Assembly (NCBI GenBank): GCA_019359745.1
Contig: JAHHGT010000002.1
Location: 372,001 to 436,000 of the forward strand
Source of the DNA: Aphanothece saxicola GSE-SYN-MK-01-06B
GTDB lineage: Bacteria > Cyanobacteriota > Cyanobacteriia > PCC-6307 > Cyanobiaceae
Reading direction: 5' to 3'
DNA length: 64,000 bases
Position 1 is the first letter of the stretch. Every line of letters starts with the position of its first letter. A model generated the notes under the pieces. That model was given only the letters and a program-made list of their open reading frames with translations, made no database searches and had not been told where the DNA came from. Shown here in pieces: positions 26,189 through 35,010 of the stretch. The translations under genes and the position numbers were made by a program.

Positions 26189-27313
26189 ATGGACGATCTC
26201 CAGCTCCCCAGAATCCCTTACACAAGGCCATCCATCACGGAGCTGGAAGTGGCCTATGCCACCGATGCGGCCCGGAATGGTTGGGGGGAGCATTGCTATG
26301 ACTACATCATCAGGTTCGAGGAGGCTTTTCGTCAGCACCTTGGGGTGCGCCATGCCCTCGCCACGAGCAGCTGCACCGGCGCGCTGCACATGGGCTTTCA
26401 TGCCCTTGGGATCGGCCCGGAAGACGAAGTGATCATGGCGGACACCAACTGGGTCGCCACGGCGGCTCCCATCGTCCACCTTGGTGCTGTACCGGTGTTT
26501 GTTGACATTCTGTCGGATAGCTGGTGTCTGGACCCTGATCAGGTGGAGGCCACGATCACACCGAAGACCAAGGCCATCGTGGCGGTTCACCTTTATGGCA
26601 ATCTCTGCGCCATGGATCGGCTTCTGGACATTGGTGAGCGCCATGGAATCCCCGTGATTGAGGACGCCGCCGAAGCAATCGGGTCCCAGTGGTATGGCAG
26701 GCGGGCAGGCAGCCTCGGCCGCTTCGGTGTGTTTTCCTTTCATGGCACCAAGACATTGACCACCGGAGAGGGTGGAATGTTTGTCACCAATGACAGCAAC
26801 TTGTATGAGCAGGTGCTCACCTTGTCCAACCATGGCCGTGCCAGGGGTGAACCCAGACAGTTCTGGCCTGAACGGGTTGGTTTCAAGTACAAGATGAGCA
26901 ACATCCAGGCGGCGATCGGATGCGCACAGCTGGAAAGAATTGATGATCTCATCAGGGAGAAGCGTGAGACATTTATGCGTTATTGGGAACTCTTCTCTTC
27001 CTTGCCTGTTCGAATGAATCCAGAGCCTCCCCATGTGGTGAATGGGTACTGGATGCCCACGATGGTGGTGGATGAGTCTGTAACGTTCGATCGTGATCAG
27101 CTCCTGCAAGCGTTGCAGGATCATGGAATTGATGGCCGGGTCTTTTTCTGGCCACTGAGTTCTACGGCCATTCCTGGAAGAAAGGCTTCGTTGCGTCCAT
27201 TTCTTTCGGAGACGATTCACCAGAGAAGCATCAACCTGCCGAGTTACTCGGGTTTTTCCCAGCATGATGCTGTGCGTGTTCATCGGCTCGTGCTGCAGCA
27301 CCTCACGGGATAG
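26189..27313 (+). CDS. DegT/DnrJ/EryC1/StrS aminotransferase (perosamine-synthase-like)
   Basis: PLP-dependent sugar aminotransferases of this family convert keto-NDP-sugars to amino sugars. The 374-residue protein has TSSCTGALHMGFHALGIGPEDEV, VIEDAAEAIGSQW and FSFHGTKTLTTGEGGM with the PLP lysine, then YKMSNIQAAIGCAQLERID. The pattern is close to GDP-perosamine synthase (PerA/RfbE), but substrate cannot be read from sequence alone. It forms a tight cluster with the C-methyltransferase and the RmlC-like epimerase. GC and codon use are lower than in the core. Confidence 0.9.
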   Translation: MDDLQLPRIPYTRPSITELEVAYATDAARNGWGEHCYDYIIRFEEAFRQHLGVRHALATSSCTGALHMGFHALGIGPEDEVIMADTNWVATAAPIVHLGAVPVFVDILSDSWCLDPDQVEATITPKTKAIVAVHLYGNLCAMDRLLDIGERHGIPVIEDAAEAIGSQWYGRRAGSLGRFGVFSFHGTKTLTTGEGGMFVTNDSNLYEQVLTLSNHGRARGEPRQFWPERVGFKYKMSNIQAAIGCAQLERIDDLIREKRETFMRYWELFSSLPVRMNPEPPHVVNGYWMPTMVVDESVTFDRDQLLQALQDHGIDGRVFFWPLSSTAIPGRKASLRPFLSETIHQRSINLPSYSGFSQHDAVRVHRLVLQHLTG

Positions 27314-27374
27314 ACCCAGGCACCTTTGACCCTGTGCCGCGTTACTGAGTTCCTTACCACCCACCCCTGATTCC

Positions 27375-28121
27375 ATGACCACTGATGATCGAGAACAATT
27401 CGAGAAGGGCAGGGAGGAGAACTGTCTGGCCCTGGGCCAGGATCAGGAAGCCTTCGCCCATTCCCTTGCTCTGATCACCGAGCTTGACCGGTACGACTAC
27501 TCCTACCTCTGGACCTGGATGGGCGTACCGATTATTCAGATGCCTGCGGATGTTCTTGCGACCCAGGAAGTCATCTGGATTACCAAGCCTGATGTCATCA
27601 TCGAGACCGGGGTCGCAAGGGGAGGATCGGTTCTCTTCATGGCTTCGATCCTTGAGATCCTGGGCAATGGGCGAGTCATCGGAGTGGATATTGACATTCG
27701 GCCCCACAATCTTGAAGCTATCCAGAGTCATCGACTGGCCCACAGGATTGATCTGATCCAGGGTGGATCAGTCGAGGACTCCACCCTGGATAAGGTGCGG
27801 CGCCTGATTCCTGATGGGGCCAGGGTGATGGTGGTCCTGGACAGTGATCACAGTCGTCAGCATGTACTGGAGGAATGCCGCGCCTATGGTCCGTTGGTGA
27901 CCCCGGGGTGTTACCTAGTGGTTGCCGACACATTGGTGGGCCATGTGGAGGAGGATCAGGCGCCGAAGAAACGCTCCAAACTCTGGTTCAAGGGGGATGA
28001 ACCTTTGTCGGCTCTGCGTGATTACCTGCAGGAGCAGGACCGTTTTGAGCCGGATCCGGTTCTCAACGGAAAACTGGTGCTGTCGTCTTCCCCCGGCGGA
28101 TATCTTCGCTGCAGGTCATGA
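27375..28121 (+). CDS. CmcI/rhamnosyl O-methyltransferase-like protein
   Basis: The 248-residue protein matches the CmcI family (cephalosporin hydroxylase/methyltransferase; PF04989-like), which includes rhamnosyl O-methyltransferases in surface-glycan clusters. Seen are the TWMGVPIIQMPADVLATQEVIW stretch, SAM-binding VIIETGVARGGSVLFMASI, GVDIDIRPHN, and metal-site-like VVLDSDHSRQHVLEE. The C-terminus ends GGYLRCRS. Co-location with sugar genes favours O-methylation of a deoxysugar over any antibiotic role. Its stop overlaps the GNAT gene start. Confidence 0.8.
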   Translation: MTTDDREQFEKGREENCLALGQDQEAFAHSLALITELDRYDYSYLWTWMGVPIIQMPADVLATQEVIWITKPDVIIETGVARGGSVLFMASILEILGNGRVIGVDIDIRPHNLEAIQSHRLAHRIDLIQGGSVEDSTLDKVRRLIPDGARVMVVLDSDHSRQHVLEECRAYGPLVTPGCYLVVADTLVGHVEEDQAPKKRSKLWFKGDEPLSALRDYLQEQDRFEPDPVLNGKLVLSSSPGGYLRCRS

Positions 28122-28618
28122 GCCTGCGCCTGAGGCGGTTTCGCCCCCTTGTCGATGAACCCATCCTCCGGGAGATGAGGTCGGATATCCCGCTGCAGCA
28201 TCGCCTGCTGGCCCATCCTGATCCCACCGCGCCTGTCGATGTGCTGGCATGGGTCAGTCGGAGGGAAGCGCTGGGATGGTTCCGGGTGGTCGAGTTGAAG
28301 GAGACCATCACCGCAGGCTTCGTCCAACTGACCGACCGCCATGGATTAGACCGGTATGCCTGGGTCGGCATCGCTCTGCATCCCCGTTGGCAAGGATCTG
28401 GCTGGGGAAGGAGGGCGATGCAGGCGTTGGCTGAAGAGGCGAAAAGCGGCTTGGACCTGCGCAAGTTGATGCTGCAGGTGAGGTCGGACAATCAGAACGC
28501 ACGCCACCTCTATGGAACGCTTGGTTACCGCGAAGTTGGCGAGCTCAGGCACCATTATTTTGACGGAAGTGAGTATCACGATGTCACGATGATGGAATTG
28601 TTGCTGGAGGGGGCGTGA
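28118..28618 (+). CDS. GNAT-family N-acetyltransferase
   Basis: The 166-residue protein has the GNAT acetyl-CoA signature WVGIALHPRWQGSGWGRRAMQALAEEA and the C-terminal NARHLYGTLGYREVGE. These match RimJ/RimL-like acetyltransferases. In sugar clusters such enzymes acylate amino sugars; this fits the neighbouring aminotransferase and WbqC genes but is inferred. It overlaps CmcI upstream and the WbqC gene downstream by 4 bases each. Confidence 0.85.
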   Translation: MSLRLRRFRPLVDEPILREMRSDIPLQHRLLAHPDPTAPVDVLAWVSRREALGWFRVVELKETITAGFVQLTDRHGLDRYAWVGIALHPRWQGSGWGRRAMQALAEEAKSGLDLRKLMLQVRSDNQNARHLYGTLGYREVGELRHHYFDGSEYHDVTMMELLLEGA

Positions 28619-29331
28619 CGACGGTTGCCATCTCTCAGCCCATGTACTTCCCCTGGGTTGGATTTATGGCTCAGATGGCATTGGCAGATGTGCTGATCTG
28701 GCTGGACGATGCCCAGTTTTCCAAGGGTTCGTTTACAAACCGTGTTCAAGTCAGGTATGGCGAGACCACGAAATGGATGACAATACCATTGGTCCGCAGT
28801 GCTTCCTTCCCACGGATCATGGATCTGGGACTTCCAGGAGAAGACATCTTTCAAGCCCATCGATCCTTGTTGGCTCAGAGTCTGCGGGGACGACCCTTCC
28901 GGCAGCAGGCGCTGAGAGTGTTCGATGAAGCAATGGCCTCCGATAGTCTTCTGGATCGTTTGATTGCCAGCGCGGAAGTCTCTGCCGATCGCTGGGGAAT
29001 TCTGCCAGCAAGGCGACTGCGGTCGTCCACAATGGGCATCGATGGCACTTCCTGGAATCGCGTTCTCCACCTGGTCCAGGCGGTTGGTGGAACCCGTTAC
29101 ATCACTGGGCATGGAGCAGCTGGCTATCTTTGCCATGAAGCCTTTGATGCTGCTTCCATTCGGGTGGAGTACATGGTTTATGATCCAGTACCATGGGATC
29201 AGGTGGATGATTTCTTTACCCCTTACGTTGCCAATCTTGATCTCTACGCTTCCGTTGATCCCCGTAGGGCTCGTGAGCATCTTCGTCCAGGTGTTCTCGG
29301 ATGGCGAGAGCATTTAAGGAGCCTCAGATGA
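28615..29331 (+). CDS. WbqC-like family protein
   Basis: The 238-residue protein matches WbqC/PF08889-like proteins found in O-antigen loci, apparently linked to amino-sugar modification but of uncertain biochemistry. The family signature is present at the N-terminus: AISQPMYFPWVGFM, LADVLIWLDDAQFSKGSFTNR and WMTIPL. The start is GTG at 28615, in the overlap with the GNAT gene; no ATG precedes the conserved segment. The stop overlaps the next ATG. Confidence 0.8.
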   Translation: MTTVAISQPMYFPWVGFMAQMALADVLIWLDDAQFSKGSFTNRVQVRYGETTKWMTIPLVRSASFPRIMDLGLPGEDIFQAHRSLLAQSLRGRPFRQQALRVFDEAMASDSLLDRLIASAEVSADRWGILPARRLRSSTMGIDGTSWNRVLHLVQAVGGTRYITGHGAAGYLCHEAFDAASIRVEYMVYDPVPWDQVDDFFTPYVANLDLYASVDPRRAREHLRPGVLGWREHLRSLR

Positions 29332-30161
29332 CATTACTCACGGATTCTGACAAGCGTCACTTCGAGGAGCTGGGCCTTCTTCTTCTGAAGGGATTTTATG
29401 ATGTTCCCAACCAGATCGAGCCCATCCTCGAGGGTATCAGACGGATCGTCGAGATTTTATGTCGTAAGTATCACGTGGAAGCCCCTACACATACAGCTCA
29501 CCATGCCATGACAGAGGCTTTCATGGCATTGATTCAACGGGATCGTGCCCATGGAGGTGAGATCTATGACGCCGTTAAGCAGATACCCGAGTTCATGCAG
29601 CTCGTCAGTGATGTCCGCAATTCCAGTCTGTTTCGGGAGCTCCGCGAGGGATCCATCCCTGGATTAGCTGCTGGCGGTTACGGCATACGGATTGATTGCC
29701 CTGGTGAGGCCACCTTCAAGGCTCCCTGGCATCAAGAGTTCCCTGCCCAGTTGCGCAGCCTTGATGGCATTGTCTACTGGACACCGCTCGTGACGATTCG
29801 GCCCTCCTTGGGCCCGGTCGAAGTCTGCGTCGGATCCCATCGTGAGGGTATCGTTCCCGTCCTCAGTCCAGCGGAGTCAGCTCAGAAGGGCGCCTATGCG
29901 CTTCGTTTAGTTGGGGAGGCGGAACGGCTGGCAAGGTATCAGCATCAATCTCCGCTTACGGAGCCCGGTGACCTTCTGATGATGGACTTTCTGACCCTCC
30001 ATCAGTCTGGAGAGAACGTCGATGTCTTCCCTCGCTGGTCCATCCAATTCCGCTATTTCAATTTTGCTAATCCACTGGGAGTGAAGATTGGCTGGAAGGG
30101 GTCTTTCGCTGGTGGCCAGGACTTTCGTGCTATTCTTGCTGAAGCGGGAGTTGCGATATGA
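29328..30161 (+). CDS. Phytanoyl-CoA dioxygenase-like Fe(II)/2-oxoglutarate oxygenase
   Basis: The 277-residue protein looks like a PhyH-type oxygenase. It has an HxE-type iron motif (PWHQEFPAQL), a distal histidine in FLTLHQSGEN and a downstream arginine in PRWSIQFRYFN that would hold 2-oxoglutarate. The start at 29328 has AAGGAG 7 bases upstream and overlaps the WbqC stop. Family members hydroxylate varied small molecules; in this place a sugar or lipid substrate is possible. The substrate is unknown. Confidence 0.72.
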   Translation: MTLLTDSDKRHFEELGLLLLKGFYDVPNQIEPILEGIRRIVEILCRKYHVEAPTHTAHHAMTEAFMALIQRDRAHGGEIYDAVKQIPEFMQLVSDVRNSSLFRELREGSIPGLAAGGYGIRIDCPGEATFKAPWHQEFPAQLRSLDGIVYWTPLVTIRPSLGPVEVCVGSHREGIVPVLSPAESAQKGAYALRLVGEAERLARYQHQSPLTEPGDLLMMDFLTLHQSGENVDVFPRWSIQFRYFNFANPLGVKIGWKGSFAGGQDFRAILAEAGVAI

Positions 30162-30168
30162 GCGCAAC

Positions 30169-31335
30169 ATGATGAGCAATACCATGAACGAATGTCGAGT
30201 TTGTGGTGCTTTGCTGCCGAATCCTGATTATTCGGCATCTGCGCCAGCGCTCACATCCATTGCTACCCATCTTGCGATTCCGACCCAGATCTATGTTTGT
30301 CGGAACTGCGGCCATGGGCAATCTCCCGACTTGCCAAAAATACAGGAATTCTATGATACTCAGTATCGGATTTCATTGCAGTCAGATCAGCATGATCAGC
30401 TCTATGAGGTTCGTGATGGTGAGCCTGTCTTTCGCACACAGCGCCAAGCAGAAATGCTGGCGGCGATGAAACTACCTTTACAGGCAAGGGTACTGGATTT
30501 CGGAGCGGCCAAGGGAACCACGCTGCGGACATTGCTTCAGGCGAGGCCTGATCTACGTCCATCAATCTTTGATGTCAGTAGTGATTATGTGACATTCTGG
30601 CAGGATTGGGTCCCAGAGTCTGAACAGGCCATCCATCACATTCCGGCCGAGTGGCAAGGACGTTTTGATCTGGTCACGGCCCATTTCGTTGTTGAGCATG
30701 TCGTTGACCCCATCGGAACATTGCAGCAACTTGCTGGATTGCTGGCGCCCGCCGGCAGGTTGTTCTTCACAGTTCCTGACCCTCTCGGCAACACGGGCGA
30801 TTTCCTGGTGGTTGATCATGTCAACCATTTCACGACCTCAAGCCTGATCAGGACATGTGAGGCCTCAGGCCTTGTGCCCCTCACGCTTGCCGGTGATCTG
30901 TTCCGCGGCGCGTATGTCGTCATTGCGGAGAAGCTTTCGGTTTCTGGTTCGCGCAGTGGTTCCATTCAGTGCGATGTTGCTTCAGACATCCATCAGGCAC
31001 TCGAAGCCTTGGCTTTCTGGACCAAGGCGATGGATTTTCTTGATGATGATCAAGGGAAAGACAGTCAGGCCCCTACAGCGATTTATGGTGCAGGATTTTA
31101 CGGTGCGTTGATCGCAGCCCGGCTTCAACAACCTCCAATCTGTTTCCTGGATAGAAACACTTATCTCCAAGGCAGAGATTATCTGGGTGTCACTGTGGTA
31201 GCTCCTGAAGAATGTCCTGATTCTGTCCGCAGAATCTATCCTGGCCTTAATCCATCCCATGCAAGATCCATTCTGGCAAATGCTGATGGCTGGCTGCCTC
31301 CCCATGCAAGGATCCATTTTCTTGCCGATGCCTGA
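30169..31335 (+). CDS. Class I SAM methyltransferase with N-terminal zinc ribbon
   Basis: The 388-residue protein has two CxxC pairs at the N-terminus (CRVC, CRNC), then a Rossmann methyltransferase (VLDFGAAKGTTLRTLL, HFVVEHVVDPIGTLQQLAGLLAPAGRLFFTVPDP). A third region of about 100 residues has YGAGFYGALIAARL and a closing NADGWLPPH. The layout parallels the sugar C-methyltransferase at 24944 (zinc, SAM and a nucleotide-like C-terminal domain), but the catalytic central motif differs. The start is uncertain: ATGs lie at 30169, 30172 and 30184. Confidence 0.8.
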   Translation: MMSNTMNECRVCGALLPNPDYSASAPALTSIATHLAIPTQIYVCRNCGHGQSPDLPKIQEFYDTQYRISLQSDQHDQLYEVRDGEPVFRTQRQAEMLAAMKLPLQARVLDFGAAKGTTLRTLLQARPDLRPSIFDVSSDYVTFWQDWVPESEQAIHHIPAEWQGRFDLVTAHFVVEHVVDPIGTLQQLAGLLAPAGRLFFTVPDPLGNTGDFLVVDHVNHFTTSSLIRTCEASGLVPLTLAGDLFRGAYVVIAEKLSVSGSRSGSIQCDVASDIHQALEALAFWTKAMDFLDDDQGKDSQAPTAIYGAGFYGALIAARLQQPPICFLDRNTYLQGRDYLGVTVVAPEECPDSVRRIYPGLNPSHARSILANADGWLPPHARIHFLADA

Positions 31336-31340
31336 TCTCA

Positions 31341-31365
31341 GCCCGCATCCATCAGCGGATGTGGC
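31341..31365 (+). other. Hairpin after a methyltransferase gene
   Basis: A stem with GCATCC pairing to GGATGT (one G-T pair), extended by GCC/GGC across a bulge, encloses a 6-base loop directly after the stop. No T-run follows, so it is at best a weak or Rho-type end. Confidence 0.35.
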
Positions 31366-31416
31366 TTGCAACCGATGTTCACTGCCTGACATGCGGGTAT
31401 CCATCCACGACCATTG

Positions 31417-32304
31417 ATGAATCAGCTCCCTTTGGTGACTGTTGGAATACCGACGTACAACAGGCCTGACTTACTGCAACGATCGCTCCGGCTGATCCGT
31501 GCTCAGTCTTATCAGAATCTGGACATCGTTGTTTCCGACAATGCCTCCCCTGATTCCCGTGTGATGGAACTGGTATTGGCTGAAGCCCAGGCTGACATGC
31601 GCATACGATATTTTAGGCAGGATGCCAACATCGGCCCCAGTGCTAACTTCATTTATGTCCTTCGTCAGGCGAAGGGTTCTTTTTTCATGTGGGCAGCGGA
31701 CGATGACGAGTGGCACCCAACATTCATCGAGAAACTGCTTGCTCCGCTCCTGAGATACCCCAAGAGCGGTTTGTCATTCTGTGATTTTGATGTGAGCTAT
31801 CCGGATGGGTCTCTTTGCAGGGACTATGGATCGTTTTCTCAAGCCTATAGGGACTTTATCCATAACGATGGATTCAGCCGTGTGAGCCAGTACGCCCTTC
31901 AGCCGCCTGAGCGAGGTAAGGCCAATCTGATTTATGGTCTTTATCGCAGGGAGGCTTTAATTGATGCTTCTGTGACGAGGTTCTTTCACTCCAAGGCCTG
32001 GGGTGCTGACATGCTGTTTGTCTGCGATGTTCTATCCCGTTGGTCGTTCAATCTTGTTGAGGAAAGGCTGTACACCGTTGGAATCCCTTACGCATCAACT
32101 GATTCGGCAGATCCTGGAGCTGGCAACGAGCCTCAGGGTCAGCGGCCGCACCGAGGGAGACTTATGGCCAGTCACCTGAATTACTTTTTTGTTTATGTTC
32201 GCATCATGGCAAGAACTCCTGACTCGAATCCCGTGTCATTCATGGCTTTCCTCCTGCGCCTTCTGCCATTGGTGCTCCGCTGGATGAAGCTGGACTTGGC
32301 GTAG
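31417..32304 (+). CDS. Family 2 glycosyltransferase
   Basis: The 295-residue protein shows the GT2 GT-A fold: VTVGIPTYNRPDLLQRSLRL, IVVSDNASPDS, and the nucleotide/metal motif WAADDDEWHP. It likely transfers a sugar to a lipid-linked acceptor on the cytoplasmic face. I chose the ATG at 31417; a TTG immediately upstream (31414) is an alternative. The C-terminus ends in a short hydrophobic stretch (VSFMAFLLRLLPLVLRW) that may contact membrane. Spacing of 81 bases from the preceding gene suggests a new transcription unit or a processing site. Confidence 0.87.
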   Translation: MNQLPLVTVGIPTYNRPDLLQRSLRLIRAQSYQNLDIVVSDNASPDSRVMELVLAEAQADMRIRYFRQDANIGPSANFIYVLRQAKGSFFMWAADDDEWHPTFIEKLLAPLLRYPKSGLSFCDFDVSYPDGSLCRDYGSFSQAYRDFIHNDGFSRVSQYALQPPERGKANLIYGLYRREALIDASVTRFFHSKAWGADMLFVCDVLSRWSFNLVEERLYTVGIPYASTDSADPGAGNEPQGQRPHRGRLMASHLNYFFVYVRIMARTPDSNPVSFMAFLLRLLPLVLRWMKLDLA

Positions 32305-32448
32305 TTCCCGTTGTCTTCGGATCATCCAGCCAGGAGGCTTCATCGGCCGTTTCCGAGCTTCTCAATTGTGAGCATGGCTGAGATCAGGGTCGAAGGCGGG
32401 TGCGGGAGGGGTAGTAATATCAACCGCAGGAAGCCCCCAGTGGAATGC

Positions 32449-33990
32449 ATGGCGACACTTGAGCAGCACGCCAGCAATATTGTTTCTCAGAATGGCGAGG
32501 ATGGCATCCTTGCTGAAATCTTCGAGCGCATCCAGCCTCGCTCCAGGATGTGCGTTGAATTCGGCGCCTGGGACGGCAAGCACCTCAGCAATACGTGGGC
32601 ACTTTGGCACGAAGCAAGCTGGTCTGCTGTGCTGATCGAAGGGGACCGTGAGAGATTTCTGCTGCTGAAGCAGTCCATCAGCAGCTTCCCTTCAGTGAAG
32701 GCTGTTCATGCTTATGTTGCCTCCACAGGGCCCAGCTGTCTTGACAGTCTGCTGGCAGCAGAGGGGATTGTGCCTGATGGCATTGATCTTCTGTCGATCG
32801 ATATCGATGGTGATGATTATCATGTGTGGGACTCATTGAACGCGTTTCGCCCCAGGGTCGTTGTCGTTGAGTACAATCCAACGATTCCTCCGGAGTTGGA
32901 TCTTGTGCAGCGGCAGGGTGAGTATTTCGGCGCTTCTGCCGCAGCTCTGACTCGCCTGGCCAGGGAGAAGGGCTATGGATTGGCGGCCTGCACTGCCACC
33001 AATTGCATCTATGTTCTTGAGGATGACTTTACAGCTCTTGGTATCCCTGAACTTGACCTGATCAGTCATTTCGACAGAAGTCAGTTGTGTCATGTGATCA
33101 ATGCCTATGACGGCCGCACCTACCTGACCACCAAGCCTGTCTACTCGCGTCCTCTGCCGCTGGCTTCCTATGCCTATTGGTCGGAGCGGCTGAAGCAGAA
33201 TCTTTGTTCAGGAGCGGCTGAAACAATCCTTCCTGCCGAAGGCCTGCAGCCGGTCAGTCTGGTGCTCGAGTCGCTTCTTCCCCGGCGGAGCCTCAAGGAA
33301 CGCGTTCAGGCGATGCTGGGCCGGACAGCTGCCGGTTTCTGGAATCAGGTCGTCGCCATCGTCACCTCACTCCCCCCCTATCGCTTCGTCGAGCGGTTGG
33401 TTCAGTATCTAAAGCGGCGGGCGAAGGAGCGCTCCCTGATTCGTGCCTGGCGGCGTTCCGGCAGTCCTGTCCCCCCACCCCACCTCTACAAGCAGAAGCT
33501 GCTGACGCGTTATGCCTCCCGCTATCGGCTGGCAACGCTTGTGGAAACCGGCACTTACCTGGGTGACATGATCTTTGCCCTGCGCCAACGCTTCAAGACC
33601 ATCATCTCCATCGAGCTCAGCAACGACCTCTGCGAGCGAGCCCAGCAGCGTCTGCGTGAGTTTCCCCATATCTCCATCATCCAGGGGGACAGCTCGCGTG
33701 TACTCCCGGATATTCTGGAAGGTCTGAAGGTTCCGACCCTTTTCTGGCTAGATGGCCACTATTCGGCTGGCAATACGGCCCTCGGGGACAGGGAAACGCC
33801 CGTGTCTGCGGAGGTGGATGCCATTCTGAGGCACCCCGTGCCTGGCCATGTCGTGCTGATCGATGACGCGCGCAACTTCGACGGCACCCATGATTACCCC
33901 ACCCTCACGGCCCTGAGTGATTACGTCCACAGGGTGTTTCCGAAAGCTGAGTTCACGGTGAAAGACGACATCATCCGGATCGTTCTGTGA
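32449..33990 (+). CDS. Two-domain protein: FkbM-like domain plus second SAM methyltransferase-like domain
   Basis: The 513-residue protein (from the ATG at 32449) joins two Rossmann-type domains. Residues of about 10-245 resemble FkbM-type methyltransferases: NGEDGILAEIF, MCVEFGAWDGKHLSNT and LLSIDIDGDDYHVW. A linker of about 100 residues rich in Arg and Leu follows. Residues of about 345-513 look like another SAM methyltransferase with LVETGTYLGDMIFALRQ and FWLDGHYSAG. Two open starts lie upstream (32311 TTG, 32374 ATG), but the residues between them and 32449 look non-conserved. Whether both domains are active is unknown. Confidence 0.75.
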   Translation: MATLEQHASNIVSQNGEDGILAEIFERIQPRSRMCVEFGAWDGKHLSNTWALWHEASWSAVLIEGDRERFLLLKQSISSFPSVKAVHAYVASTGPSCLDSLLAAEGIVPDGIDLLSIDIDGDDYHVWDSLNAFRPRVVVVEYNPTIPPELDLVQRQGEYFGASAAALTRLAREKGYGLAACTATNCIYVLEDDFTALGIPELDLISHFDRSQLCHVINAYDGRTYLTTKPVYSRPLPLASYAYWSERLKQNLCSGAAETILPAEGLQPVSLVLESLLPRRSLKERVQAMLGRTAAGFWNQVVAIVTSLPPYRFVERLVQYLKRRAKERSLIRAWRRSGSPVPPPHLYKQKLLTRYASRYRLATLVETGTYLGDMIFALRQRFKTIISIELSNDLCERAQQRLREFPHISIIQGDSSRVLPDILEGLKVPTLFWLDGHYSAGNTALGDRETPVSAEVDAILRHPVPGHVVLIDDARNFDGTHDYPTLTALSDYVHRVFPKAEFTVKDDIIRIVL

Positions 33991-33999
33991 GGTGGGTGC

Positions 34000-35010
34000 T
34001 TGACTGATCCGCTCGTCTCCGTGGTGCTTCCTGTATACAACTGTGAGGACTATCTAGGCGCCGCCATCGAGAGCATCTTAAGCCAATCCTTCCACTCTTT
34101 CGAGTTCATCATCATCAATGATGGATCGAAGGACCGATCCGCTGAGGTGATGACGGGATTTCAGGATGAGCGCATCCGTATCGTTCACCAGACCAACCAG
34201 GGCCTGGCCGCCACCCTCAATCGGGGTATCGCCCTGTCCAGAGGTCAGTACATCGCCAGGCAGGATCAGGATGATCTCTCCTATCCCGAGCGTCTGGCCC
34301 GGCAGGTGGCCCACATGGAGGCCCATCCCGATTGCGTACTGCTGGGAACCTGGGCGCAGATCCTGGAGGTCGATCGGCCGGTGGATCGCTTCCATCGCCA
34401 TCCCGTGGATGAGGCCGAACTGCGCTATCTGATGCTGTTCAACAACCCCTTCGTGCACAGTTCGGTGATGCTGCGCAAAGAAGCTGTGCAGCAGGTTGGT
34501 GGCTACACCACCGATCCCGAGCGCCAGCCCCCGGAGGACTTCGAACTCTGGTCCCGTTTGTCTCGGGTCGGTCAGGTCGCCAATATCGGCGAGGTTCTGC
34601 TGGCCTACCGCGAAATCCCCGGCAGCATGTCGCGGGTCGGACCGTCGCCGTTTCGGCGCCGTCTGATCATGATCTGCGCCGAGAACCTGGCCGCCGCTGC
34701 CCAGGTCTCCCCTGATGACCCCGATGTTGTCGCCATTGCCTCCCTCACCCATGGTGAGGCGGAGGCCCTGCCGGGTCGTCCCGATTTTTCGCGGATGGAG
34801 TCCCTGATGCTCCGGGCGATCGCGAGTTTCGCCCCCGACCCGCAGGCCCTCTCCCTCCGGCAGGACGCGCTGGGCCGCATTGAGGCGATGCGGGCCGGCT
34901 GGATGATGCGGGATTCCGCCGCCTATGGCCTCCTCCATACGGTGGGCCCGGTCCGCAACGTCGCCAAGCGGATCTGGCGGCTGCTCCAACGTTTCAGGAG
35001 GACCCGTTGA
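34000..35010 (+). CDS. Family 2 glycosyltransferase
   Basis: The 336-residue protein opens with SVVLPVYNCEDYLGAAIESILSQS and IIINDGSKDRS, the GT2 start, and carries QDQDDLSYPERLARQV as the metal/nucleotide motif and ED..LWSRLSRVG as the acceptor-site region. The TTG start at 34000 is 9 bases after the previous stop and has a GAGGTGG run just upstream. GC rises again from here rightward. The stop overlaps the next gene's TTG by 4 bases. Confidence 0.9.
   Translation: MTDPLVSVVLPVYNCEDYLGAAIESILSQSFHSFEFIIINDGSKDRSAEVMTGFQDERIRIVHQTNQGLAATLNRGIALSRGQYIARQDQDDLSYPERLARQVAHMEAHPDCVLLGTWAQILEVDRPVDRFHRHPVDEAELRYLMLFNNPFVHSSVMLRKEAVQQVGGYTTDPERQPPEDFELWSRLSRVGQVANIGEVLLAYREIPGSMSRVGPSPFRRRLIMICAENLAAAAQVSPDDPDVVAIASLTHGEAEALPGRPDFSRMESLMLRAIASFAPDPQALSLRQDALGRIEAMRAGWMMRDSAAYGLLHTVGPVRNVAKRIWRLLQRFRRTR

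Noticed and set aside
27375-28121. Beta-lactam antibiotic pathway (because of CmcI similarity)
   Set aside because: No other antibiotic genes are present; the family also contains sugar O-methyltransferases and all neighbours are glycan genes.
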